NCBI GenBank assembly: GCA_025353745.1
Contig: JANXOE010000187.1
Location: 1-41,408 of the forward strand
DNA length: 41,408 nucleotides
DNA from: Hymenobacter sp.
GTDB lineage: Bacteria; Bacteroidota; Bacteroidia; Cytophagales; Hymenobacteraceae
Direction of reading: 5' to 3'
Shown: piece by piece, positions 24,144-31,044 of the stretch
How the letters are laid out: the number at the start of each line of letters is the position of its first letter
Position numbering within the stretch: position 1 is the stretch's first letter
Notes under the pieces: generated by a model
Database searches by the model: none
Told to the model about the DNA's origin: nothing
What the model saw: the letters and a program-made list of their open reading frames with translations, nothing else
Translations under genes and position numbers: made by a program

Positions 24144-24185
24144 ACGCAAAAAGCCGTCCCGAATCAACGGAGCGGCTTTTTGCGT
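24144..24185 (-). terminator. katA terminator
   Basis: ACGCAAAAAGCCG and CGGCTTTTTGCGT pair perfectly over 13 bases. On the minus strand this gives a GC stem with a T run, 20 bases after the katA stop. Confidence 0.85.
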
Positions 24186-24204
24186 TGTTGAAAGCCGTTG
24201 GGCC

Positions 24205-25710
24205 TTACGCCACGGCGGCGCTGTGTTCCACCGGCAGCTCGGCGTCCACGCCGAGGCCTTTGGCGATGGCCATGCCCAGGCGAATGTCGGCCCGGAACCA
24301 GTGGCAGAGCTGGCGCTGGGTGATGAGGTCCTTCTTGGGGCCCTCGATGCCCGACATGGCCCCCACCACGTTGCCGATGAGGTTGCGTTGGGCCTGGGCG
24401 TCCAGCAGGCGGAACAAGTCGCCGGCCTGGGTGTAGTGGTCGTCGTTGCCGGGGCCCTCGTTGCGGTCGTAGCGGGCGGCAAAGCCGTCGAGCGCCTGGG
24501 CGGGCTCGCCCTGGGTTTTGTCCTCCGCGGGGCCGTCGAACGAGTTGGGGAAGTAGTTCGGGCCGGGGCCGCCGTTGTCGCCGAGGGCCATGCGGCCGTC
24601 GCGCTGGTAGTTGCTGAAGCCGAAGGGGCAGGCGTTCACGGGCAGGTGCTCGTAGTTGGCGCCCAGGCGGTAGCGCTGGGCGTCGGGGTAGCTCAGGATG
24701 CGGCCCTGCAGCATTTTATCGGGCGAGTAGCCGACGCCGTCCACCACGTGGGCGGGGGCAAAAGCGGCCTGCTCCACGTGGGCGTGGTAGTTTTCGGGGA
24801 TGGCGTTGAGCTCCATCACGCCCACTTCGTGCAGCGGAAACTCGCCCTGGGGCCACACCTTGGTCAGGTCGAAGGGGTTCCAGCGGAAGTCGCGGGCCTG
24901 CTCCTCGGTCATGGTCTGGATGAACAGCGTCCAGCGCGGGAAGTCGCCCTTGTCGATGGCGTCCACCAGGTCGTGCTGCGCGAAGTCGGCGTCCTGGGAT
25001 TTCATCAGCGTGGCGTCCTCGTTGGAGAAGTTTTTCACGCCCTGCTGGGTGCGGAAGTGGAACTTCACCCACGTGCGCTCGTTGGCGGCGTTGATCAGCG
25101 AGAAGGTGTGCGAGCCGTAGCCGTGCATGTGGCGGTAGCCGTAGGGCGTGCCGCGGTCGCTCATCAGGATCGTGACCTGGTGCAGGCTCTCGGGGTTCAG
25201 GCTCCAGTAGTCCCACATCATCGTGGGGCTCTTGCGGTTGGAGCGCGCCTCGCGCTTCTGGGTGTGGATGAAGTCGGTGAACTTGAGCGGGTCTTTCACG
25301 AAGAACACCGGCGTGTTGTTGCCCACCAGGTCCCAGTTGCCGTCTTCGGTGTAAAACCTCAGGGCGAAGCCGCGGGGGTCGCGCTCGGTGTCGGCCGAGC
25401 CTTTTTCGCCGCCCACGGTGCTGAAGCGGGCAAACATCTTGCACTCGTTGCCCACCCGGGCAAACAGCTTGGCGCGGGTGAGGTGCGTGATGTCGTGGGT
25501 GACGGTGAACTTGCCGTAGGCGCCGCTGCCCTTGGCGTGCACCACGCGCTCGGGGATGCGCTCGCGGTTGAAGTGGGCCGACTTCTCGTGCAGGAAGTAA
25601 TCCTGGAGCATCAGCGGCCCCCGGGGGCCCGCCGACTGCGAGTTTTGGTCGTCAAAAATCGGGCGACCCGAGGCGGTGGTCAGCTTCTTCGGTTGGGTGG
25701 ATTCTTCCAT
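24205..25710 (-). CDS. katA: monofunctional heme catalase
   Basis: Dismutates hydrogen peroxide. The 501-residue small-subunit (clade 3-like) catalase starts at the ATG at 25708-25710; the ORF upstream is not needed. The catalytic His is in RIPERVVHAKGSGAYG, and the distal Asn in DGNWDLVGNNTPVFFVKD. The heme-iron Tyr is in YRLGANYEHLPVN, and the substrate-channel region is FARFSTVGGEKGSADTERDP. No signal peptide is present, so it is cytoplasmic. It diverges from oxyR; the gap holds a full promoter and a palindrome, so peroxide induction by OxyR is very likely. Confidence 0.96.
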   Translation of the reverse strand: MEESTQPKKLTTASGRPIFDDQNSQSAGPRGPLMLQDYFLHEKSAHFNRERIPERVVHAKGSGAYGKFTVTHDITHLTRAKLFARVGNECKMFARFSTVGGEKGSADTERDPRGFALRFYTEDGNWDLVGNNTPVFFVKDPLKFTDFIHTQKREARSNRKSPTMMWDYWSLNPESLHQVTILMSDRGTPYGYRHMHGYGSHTFSLINAANERTWVKFHFRTQQGVKNFSNEDATLMKSQDADFAQHDLVDAIDKGDFPRWTLFIQTMTEEQARDFRWNPFDLTKVWPQGEFPLHEVGVMELNAIPENYHAHVEQAAFAPAHVVDGVGYSPDKMLQGRILSYPDAQRYRLGANYEHLPVNACPFGFSNYQRDGRMALGDNGGPGPNYFPNSFDGPAEDKTQGEPAQALDGFAARYDRNEGPGNDDHYTQAGDLFRLLDAQAQRNLIGNVVGAMSGIEGPKKDLITQRQLCHWFRADIRLGMAIAKGLGVDAELPVEHSAAVA

Positions 25711-25760
25711 AAATGGATGGGCGGGGAAAATAAAAGCTACCGGGAACAATGGTTAATGGC

Positions 25761-25792
25761 CAAATATCCGCCAGCAATGCCCATAATCAAAA
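25761..25792 (-). promoter_or_regulatory. katA promoter with -33 and -7 boxes
   Basis: Minus strand: TTTTG (25788-25792 on +), 19 bases, then GATATTTG (25761-25768), one mismatch from TAnnTTTG. The predicted transcript starts near 25757, giving a leader of about 47 bases. This is the only promoter in the window with both boxes at the expected spacing. Confidence 0.65.
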
Positions 25793-25808
25793 TCGGATTT
25801 AATGATTA
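25784..25808. promoter_or_regulatory. candidate OxyR operator (imperfect 25-bp palindrome)
   Basis: TAATCA (25784-25789) and TGATTA (25803-25808) flank AAATCGGATTT, whose ends also pair (AAATC/GATTT). The centre near 25796 is about 40 bases upstream of both predicted transcription starts (katA about 25757, oxyR about 25836) and overlaps the katA -33 box. LysR-type regulators commonly bind such sites in divergent gaps. The binding protein is inferred from context. Confidence 0.55.
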
Positions 25809-25824
25809 CTTTATAACTGTGGCT

Positions 25825-25832
25825 TATATTTG
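25825..25832 (+). promoter_or_regulatory. -7 box with N4 spacing to the oxyR ATG
   Basis: TATATTTG is followed by AAAC and ATG (25837), the third + strand case of this exact spacing in the window. No good -33 box is seen; the palindrome occupies that position. Confidence 0.65.
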
Positions 25833-25836
25833 AAAC

Positions 25837-26766
25837 ATGAACCTGCAACAGCTCAGCTACCTGGTGGCCCTGGACACCCACCGCCAGTTTGGCCTGGCCG
25901 CCGAAAAATGCTTCGTCACCCAACCCGCCCTGAGCGTGCAGCTCCAAAAGCTGGAGGACGAGCTGGGCGTGCTGCTCTTCGACCGCACCCAGCGCGGGGC
26001 CGAGCCCACCGCCGTGGGCGTGAAGGTGATAGCCCAGGCCCGGCAGGTGCTGCGCGAGGCCCAGCAGCTGCGCGAGCTGGTACAGGTGGAGAAAGGCGAG
26101 ATGGTGGGCGAGCTGCGCCTGGGCGTCATCCCCACGCTGGCGCCCTACCTGGTGCCGCGCTTTTTGGTGGGCCTCACCACCGCCTACCCGCAGCTGCAGG
26201 TGCGGGTGGAAGAGCTGCGCTCGGAGGAAATCATGCTCCAGCTAAAAGACCACCGCCTCGACGTGGGCCTGCTCGTGACGCCGCTCGACGAGCGCCAGCT
26301 GCGCGAGCTGCCCGTGCTCGACGAGCCTTTCCTGGCCTACGTGGCCGCCAGCCACCCGCTGGCCGGCCAGGCCTCTGTCACGGCCGCCGACCTCAAGGCT
26401 CCCGGCCTGTGGCTGATGCAGCAGGGCCACTGCTTCCGCCACCAAGTGCTGAACCTGTGCGGGGCCGCCACCGACCCCAATGCCCACGTGACCTACGAAA
26501 GCGGCTCCATCGAAACGCTGATGGAGCTGGTGCGCCGCCACCACGGCTACACGCTGGTGCCCGAGCTGGCCGTGCTCGACGAAGTGGACGTGAGCCCGCT
26601 CGTGAAGCGCTTCGCCGACCCCCAGCCCGTGCGCGAGGTGAGCCTGGTGGTGCACCACGGCTTCGTGCGCCTGCCCCTGCTCGCGGCCCTGCGCCAATTG
26701 ATTCTGGACAGCGTGCCCGAGCGGCTGTGGGCCGGGCAGTCGGGGGCCAAAATCCGGTGGCGGTAG
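25837..26766 (+). CDS. oxyR: peroxide-sensing LysR-type regulator OxyR
   Basis: Hydrogen-peroxide-responsive activator. The 309-residue LysR protein has an N-terminal winged helix-turn-helix (NLQQLSYLVALDTHRQFGLA, CFVTQPALSVQLQKLEDELG, LLFDRTQRGAEPT). Its effector domain has the OxyR redox pair at exactly the E. coli positions: C199 and C208 in GHCFRHQVLNLCG. SGSIETLMELVRRHHGYTLVPELA is also typical. The divergent catalase gene is the classical target. A predicted leaderless start and a shared palindrome with katA suggest autoregulation. Confidence 0.95.
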   Translation: MNLQQLSYLVALDTHRQFGLAAEKCFVTQPALSVQLQKLEDELGVLLFDRTQRGAEPTAVGVKVIAQARQVLREAQQLRELVQVEKGEMVGELRLGVIPTLAPYLVPRFLVGLTTAYPQLQVRVEELRSEEIMLQLKDHRLDVGLLVTPLDERQLRELPVLDEPFLAYVAASHPLAGQASVTAADLKAPGLWLMQQGHCFRHQVLNLCGAATDPNAHVTYESGSIETLMELVRRHHGYTLVPELAVLDEVDVSPLVKRFADPQPVREVSLVVHHGFVRLPLLAALRQLILDSVPERLWAGQSGAKIRWR

Positions 26767-26843
26767 GGCCCCGGAAGCCGCCCGTGGCCGCGCCGCGGCT
26801 GAATAGTTGGGCAAGCCGCGAACATCCGGGAGGGTTATTGGTA

Positions 26844-26871
26844 TTGATGTACGTACCTTTGATGTACATAC
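26844..26871 (+). promoter_or_regulatory. direct-repeat operator overlapping a -7 box, upstream of azoR
   Basis: TTGATGTACGTAC (26844-26856) and TTGATGTACATAC (26859-26871) differ by one base and are 15 bases apart, about 1.5 helical turns. The -7 box TACCTTTG (26854-26861, an exact TAnnTTTG) lies across the junction, so a protein bound here would block transcription. The copies contain GTACGTAC and TGTACA palindromes. A MarR- or HxlR-type redox repressor is a reasonable guess; none is encoded next to it. Confidence 0.55.
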
Positions 26872-26899
26872 ATTATTATTCATTCTATTCCCTGCATTC

Positions 26900-27493
26900 G
26901 TGAACATTTTGCACATCATTTCCAGCCCGCGCACCGACTCGTACAGCGTCCGGCTGGGCAACGGCATCATCGAAAAGCTCCAGGCGGCCAACCCCGGCAG
27001 CACCGTGCAGGTGCGCAACCTGGCCGAGCACCCCTTCCCGCACTTGGAAGAGGTCGGCATCCAGTCGTTCAACACGCCCGCCGAAAGCCACACGCCCGCC
27101 CAGCAAGCAGCCGTGCGCCACTCCAACGCCGTCATCGCCGAAGTGCGGGCGGCCGACGTGGTCGTCATTGGGGCCCCGCTCTACAACTGGAGCATTCCCT
27201 CGACCCTGAAAGCGTGGATTGACCACCTCGCGCGGGTGGGCGTCACCTTCCGCTACGGCGCCAACGGCCCCGAAGGGCTGGTGCAGGGCAAGAAAGTGTA
27301 CGTGGCGATGGCCAGCGGCGGCGTGTACTCCGCAGGCCCGATGCAGCCCTACGATTTTGCCACGCCCTACCTGAAAACTGTCCTGGGCTTCCTCGGCATG
27401 ACCGACGTGACGGTGGTGCGCGTCGAAGGCGTGGCCTTGCCCGCCCTGCAAGCCGAGGCGCTGCCCAAAGCGCTGGCCAGCGTGAGCGCCTAG
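26900..27493 (+). CDS. azoR: FMN-dependent NADH-azoreductase
   Basis: Flavodoxin-fold enzyme that reduces quinones and azo compounds with NADH. The 197-residue product from the GTG at 26900 begins with VNILHIISSPRTDSYSVRLG, the FMN-phosphate loop. GAPLYNWSIPSTLKAWIDHLARVGVTFRYG is the AzoR signature, and YVAMASGGVYS and LKTVLGFLGMTDVTVVRVEG follow. The GTG start fits the usual length; no in-frame ATG fits. The promoter is buried in a direct repeat, so the gene is probably induced by a redox or electrophile signal. It adds to the catalase/OxyR stress block. A terminator follows. Confidence 0.9.
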   Translation: MNILHIISSPRTDSYSVRLGNGIIEKLQAANPGSTVQVRNLAEHPFPHLEEVGIQSFNTPAESHTPAQQAAVRHSNAVIAEVRAADVVVIGAPLYNWSIPSTLKAWIDHLARVGVTFRYGANGPEGLVQGKKVYVAMASGGVYSAGPMQPYDFATPYLKTVLGFLGMTDVTVVRVEGVALPALQAEALPKALASVSA

Positions 27494-27536
27494 CGCGCCC
27501 GGCGCGCCGCTAAAAACAGCGCGCGGCCAAAAGATG

Positions 27537-27577
27537 AAAAGCACCACGCCGGGCCCCGCGCCGGGCGCGGTGCTTTT
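27537..27577 (+). terminator. terminator after azoR
   Basis: AAAAGCACC pairs with GGTGCTTTT around a GC-rich loop that can pair further. The stem ends in four T residues, 43 bases after the azoR stop. Confidence 0.75.
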
Positions 27578-27622
27578 CGCTTTTGGGGCCGCTTCGCCCA
27601 CGGCCCACGGCCCCGGGGGCCG

Positions 27623-27630
27623 TAAATTTG
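27623..27630 (+). promoter_or_regulatory. -7 box of the GT39-type gene
   Basis: TAAATTTG, an exact TAnnTTTG, 23 bases before the ATG at 27654. The predicted leader is about 18 bases. Confidence 0.55.
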
Positions 27631-27653
27631 CGGCTTACCGTCTTTTTGCCCGC

Positions 27654-29318
27654 ATGTCGTCGTTTGCTTCGTGGTTTCAGCAGCGCCCCTGGGCCCTGAT
27701 GGTTTTGTGCTTGCTGGTGCTGGGCCCGGCGCTGTTCATTCACCTGGGGCTGCTGCCGCTGCAAGTCGACGAGCCCATCCGGGCCCTGGTGGCGCTGGAG
27801 CTGAAAGATTCGGGCAACTACTTCGTCTCGACGCTGCAAGGCGTGTACTACTACAACAAGCCGCCGCTCTACAACTGGCTGCTGCTGGGGCTGTTCAACC
27901 TCACCGGCAGCCAGTCGGAGCTGGTGGTGCGGCTGCCCACGGTGCTCTCGCTGCTCGGCTACGGGGCCACGCTGTTCGGGGTGGTGCGGCGCTACCTGGG
28001 GCCCAAGCTGGGCTTCGTGGCGGCGTTTGCCTTCATCACCTGCGGTCGGATGCTGTTCTACGACGCCTTCCACGGGCTCATCGACACGCTGCACGGCTGG
28101 GTGACCTACCTGGGCTTCGTGGCCGTGTTTTACTTCTTCGAGAAAGGGCAGTGGCGGCGGCTGTTTGCCGTCACCTACGCCCTCACGGCCGTCGGCTTCA
28201 TGCTGAAAGGGCTGCCGTCGATTGCGTTCCAGGGCATCACGCTGGCCGTGTTTTGCTGGTACACCGGGCATTTCAAGAAGCTGTTTTCGGGGGCCCACTT
28301 CCTGGGCCTCGGCGTGTTCGTGGCCATCGTGGGCAGCTATTTTCTGGTGTACAGCCGCTACAACTCGCTCCACGACTACTTCCTCACGCTCTGGGACCAG
28401 TCGAGCCAGCGCACGGTGGCCGAGCAGCCGCTGCGGGCTTCCGTCGTCCACCTGCTCACCTATCCGTTTGATTTTCTGGGCTGGTTTGCGCCCTGGACGC
28501 TGCTGGTGGTGTGCCTGGTGCGCCGGGGCTGGTGGCAGCGCATCCAGGCGCACCCGTTTTTGCGCTTCAACGCCATCGTTTTCGCCGCCAATACGCCGAT
28601 TTTCTGGCTCTCGCCGGCCACCATTCCGCGCTACCTGTTCACGCTCATCCCGTTGCTCATCACGGTGATGATTTATTTCTACGACCACTTCCAGGCCCAG
28701 CGGCCCTGGCAAAACCGGGTGGTCGACGGCGTGCTGCTGGGCGTGCTGGCGGCGGTGGCGCTGGGCACGCTCGCGCCGCCCTTCGTGGCCAAAATCGCCG
28801 ACGTGCCGGGCCTGCTCTGGAAAACGCCGCTCGTGTTCGGGGCCCTCGCCGCGCTGGCCTACCTCTACTACGCCGTGCCGGCGCAGCGGCTCGTGGCGCT
28901 GTGCGCCTACCTGCTGTGCCTGCGGGTGGCGTTCAACTGGTTCGTGCTGCCGGCGCGCTACAAGTCCAACGACATCGTGCCCTACCGGGCGGCCAGCATC
29001 CGGGTGGGCCGGCTCACCAAAGGCCAGCCGCTGTACGTGTACAAAAACTCGCGCCTCGACAACGACGAGGCCTTTTACATCACCCGCGAGCGGGGCAGCA
29101 TCACGCGCGCCGTGCCCGTGCGGCACGACCCGGGGGCCTACTACCTCGCCGAAGACTGCTACCTCGACGGCCGGCGCTACCGGCGGTTTTTCGACTTCGT
29201 GATTGACCGCCACATCCACCTCAACCTGGTCAAGTTCGACGACGCCGAGCCCGACCCCGCCACCGCCGCGCCCGGCTGCCCCCCGGCCGACTACGAGCCC
29301 GGCTACCGCGCCAAATAG
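27654..29318 (+). CDS. membrane glycosyltransferase, GT39/PMT (ArnT-like) family
   Basis: A 554-residue protein with about 11 membrane helices in the first 440 residues and a C-terminal extracytoplasmic tail. The N-terminal loop LPLQVDEPIRALVALELKDSG has the conserved acidic pair after helix 1 that marks the active site of PMT/ArnT enzymes. YYNKPPLYNWLLLGLF and LTGSQSELVVRLPTVL are also standard. Such enzymes move a sugar from a polyprenyl-phosphate to lipid A, protein or another acceptor on the outer face of the inner membrane; the acceptor is unknown. The start is the ATG at 27654, as the frame upstream crosses a terminator. Next to it lies a UbiA-family prenyltransferase on the other strand. 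Confidence 0.85.
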   Translation: MSSFASWFQQRPWALMVLCLLVLGPALFIHLGLLPLQVDEPIRALVALELKDSGNYFVSTLQGVYYYNKPPLYNWLLLGLFNLTGSQSELVVRLPTVLSLLGYGATLFGVVRRYLGPKLGFVAAFAFITCGRMLFYDAFHGLIDTLHGWVTYLGFVAVFYFFEKGQWRRLFAVTYALTAVGFMLKGLPSIAFQGITLAVFCWYTGHFKKLFSGAHFLGLGVFVAIVGSYFLVYSRYNSLHDYFLTLWDQSSQRTVAEQPLRASVVHLLTYPFDFLGWFAPWTLLVVCLVRRGWWQRIQAHPFLRFNAIVFAANTPIFWLSPATIPRYLFTLIPLLITVMIYFYDHFQAQRPWQNRVVDGVLLGVLAAVALGTLAPPFVAKIADVPGLLWKTPLVFGALAALAYLYYAVPAQRLVALCAYLLCLRVAFNWFVLPARYKSNDIVPYRAASIRVGRLTKGQPLYVYKNSRLDNDEAFYITRERGSITRAVPVRHDPGAYYLAEDCYLDGRRYRRFFDFVIDRHIHLNLVKFDDAEPDPATAAPGCPPADYEPGYRAK

Positions 29319-29441
29319 CGTTTTGCCCCGCCAGCGCACAGTTGTCGGCGGCAAACCCCACGAGCGGCCGCCAAGCTGTTCGCGGAGGGCGAAACCACGC
29401 CCGAGCGGTTTTCAAGCCCGTATCCTGACAGTGGAACTGTT

Positions 29442-30290
29442 TTAAAATACCAAATAGGCCACGGCCTGCACCAGCAGCACGCCGTCGGCCAGCAGGGCGA
29501 AAAAGTAGTCGCCGCGCGCCTCCCGGGCCGTGCCGATGACGGCCGTCGCCAGCAGCCCCGGCAGTAGCACGGCCAGCGGCGGCGCGCCGCGCCCCAGGCC
29601 CAGGGCCATGCTCGCGGCCAGCAGGGCCAGGGCCAGCCGCCGCGCCCCGGGCACGCCCAGCACCCCCGGAAACGTGCGCGTGCCCGCCCGCCGGTCGCGC
29701 CCGTAGTCGCGGATGTCGAACACGATGGCCAGGGCCAGCACCAGCAGAAACCGCTGCCCGAGCAAGCCCAGGGCCCCCGCCCAAGGGCGGTGCAGGGCCA
29801 GCACCGGCAGCCCCACGGTGACGGTGGCCCACACCCCGGCAATCAGAAACACCTTCAGCAGCGGGATTTCGCGCAGGGCCCGGGGCCGTCCGCGCCAGCG
29901 CGCCACCGGCCACGAATAGCCCAGCGCCAACGCCGCCAGTGGCACCAGCAGCGGCAGGTAGCGCCACCAGCCGTCGACCAAAAACAGGTAGCCGCCGCCC
30001 GCCGCCGCCGCCCCGGCCAGCCCGGCCAGGGCCCGGCGGTGGCGCTGCTGCCAGGCCTTGCGGCCCGAGGCCCCGGCCGGCTGGTGGTGCTTGAAGGGCA
30101 GCACGGCGTCGAGGTTGTACACGAGCAGCGTGGCGGCAAACACCAGCACCGCCGCCCGGGGGCCCCGGGGCCCGGCCGGCGGCCACAGGCGCAGGGTGGC
30201 CGCCGTTTGGGCCGCCGCGGCCGCCGCCAGCCACGCGCTGCTGTACAGCACGGCGTCGAGCAGGCGCAGGGGCAGCGGGCGGCGGACCAT
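29442..30290 (-). CDS. UbiA family prenyltransferase-like membrane protein
   Basis: A 282-residue protein from the ATG at 30288-30290, with about eight membrane helices. The second Asp-rich motif of UbiA enzymes is clear (IVFDIRDYGRDRRAGTRTFP). The first is only partly kept, as VYNLDAVLPFKHH instead of NDxxDxxxD. Related proteins in Bacteroidota often carry this YNLD form. UbiA enzymes attach isoprenoid chains to aromatic rings or make lipid-linked sugars; the substrate here is unknown. It follows ppa on the same strand, separated by a hairpin, so it may be co-transcribed with it. Confidence 0.75.
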   Translation of the reverse strand: MVRRPLPLRLLDAVLYSSAWLAAAAAAQTAATLRLWPPAGPRGPRAAVLVFAATLLVYNLDAVLPFKHHQPAGASGRKAWQQRHRRALAGLAGAAAAGGGYLFLVDGWWRYLPLLVPLAALALGYSWPVARWRGRPRALREIPLLKVFLIAGVWATVTVGLPVLALHRPWAGALGLLGQRFLLVLALAIVFDIRDYGRDRRAGTRTFPGVLGVPGARRLALALLAASMALGLGRGAPPLAVLLPGLLATAVIGTAREARGDYFFALLADGVLLVQAVAYLVF

Positions 30291-30303
30291 GGGCACAAAG
30301 AAC

Positions 30304-30337
30304 GGCCCCGCGGCAAGCAAACGCTCGCCACGGGGCC
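30304..30337 (-). other. hairpin between ppa and the UbiA-like gene, paired only in minus-strand RNA
   Basis: In minus-strand RNA, 15 bases starting GGCCCCG pair around a GUUU loop. Thirteen pairs are Watson-Crick and two are G-U; on the + strand the same two positions would be A-C mismatches. A weak U run (GTTCTTT) follows. It could be a partial terminator that lowers expression of the UbiA-like gene. Confidence 0.6.
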
Positions 30338-30364
30338 GGACGTAACGCGGCTGCGCCGCGGGGA

Positions 30365-30916
30365 TTACTTCACCCGGTCGCCGTAGGTGTCCTGGTACAG
30401 CTTGATGCTGTCGTTGATGATGCGGTAGGCATCTTCGCGGCCCATGAAGCGCTCCACGGTCACCTGCTTGTGCTCCAGGGCCTTGTAGTCCTCAAAGAAG
30501 CGCCGCATTTCCAGCAGCGTGTGCGGGGGCAGGTCGGAGATGTCGTTGTAGTGGTTCACGGAGATGTCGTGGGCGGCCACGGCGATGATTTTATCGTCTT
30601 CCTCGTCCTGGTCCACCATCTGCATCACGCCGATCACCTTGGCCTCCACCAGGCACATGGGCACGATGTCGACCGAGCACAGCACCAGGATATCGAGCGG
30701 GTCTTTGTCGTCGCAATACGTTTGCGGAATGAACCCATAGGCGGCCGGGTAGTGCACGGCCGAGAACAGCACCCGGTCGAGCTTCAGCAGGCCGCTGTCC
30801 TTGTCGAGCTCGTACTTGCCTTTGCTGCCTTTGGGAATCTCGATGATGGACTGCACCGTTTGGGGTACGTTTTCGCCGCGCGACACGTCGTGCCAAGGAT
30901 TGAAATGAGGAATCAT
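30365..30916 (-). CDS. ppa: inorganic pyrophosphatase (family I)
   Basis: Hydrolyses pyrophosphate to pull biosynthetic reactions forward. The 183-residue product has the family I motifs [35 protein letters not shown], the metal-binding [12 protein letters not shown] and [14 protein letters not shown]. The C-terminal part has [18 protein letters not shown]. The ATG is at 30914-30916; a TCTTTTTG on the minus strand (30948-30955 on +), one mismatch from the -7 consensus, would give a leader of about 25 bases. The upstream 128-base gap separates it from the phosphatase gene. Confidence 0.95.
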   Translation of the reverse strand: MIPHFNPWHDVSRGENVPQTVQSIIEIPKGSKGKYELDKDSGLLKLDRVLFSAVHYPAAYGFIPQTYCDDKDPLDILVLCSVDIVPMCLVEAKVIGVMQMVDQDEEDDKIIAVAAHDISVNHYNDISDLPPHTLLEMRRFFEDYKALEHKQVTVERFMGREDAYRIINDSIKLYQDTYGDRVK

Positions 30917-31044
30917 TCAGGGGGGTTGAGAAATGAAAAAAACGGGGCAAAAAGAGCGCGGGCGCCCTGCGTAAAAACAAAAAACTCTGCCGCCGGGTGC
31001 TGCCCTAAACGCAGAAACGCGGGCCGGGTTAGCCCGGGGGCCGG

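Noticed and set aside
27510-29354. 614-residue ORF opposite the GT39-type gene
   Set aside because: Its sequence is dominated by His, Gln, Arg and Gly, typical of the antisense frame of GC-rich coding DNA. The + strand frame has clear family motifs.
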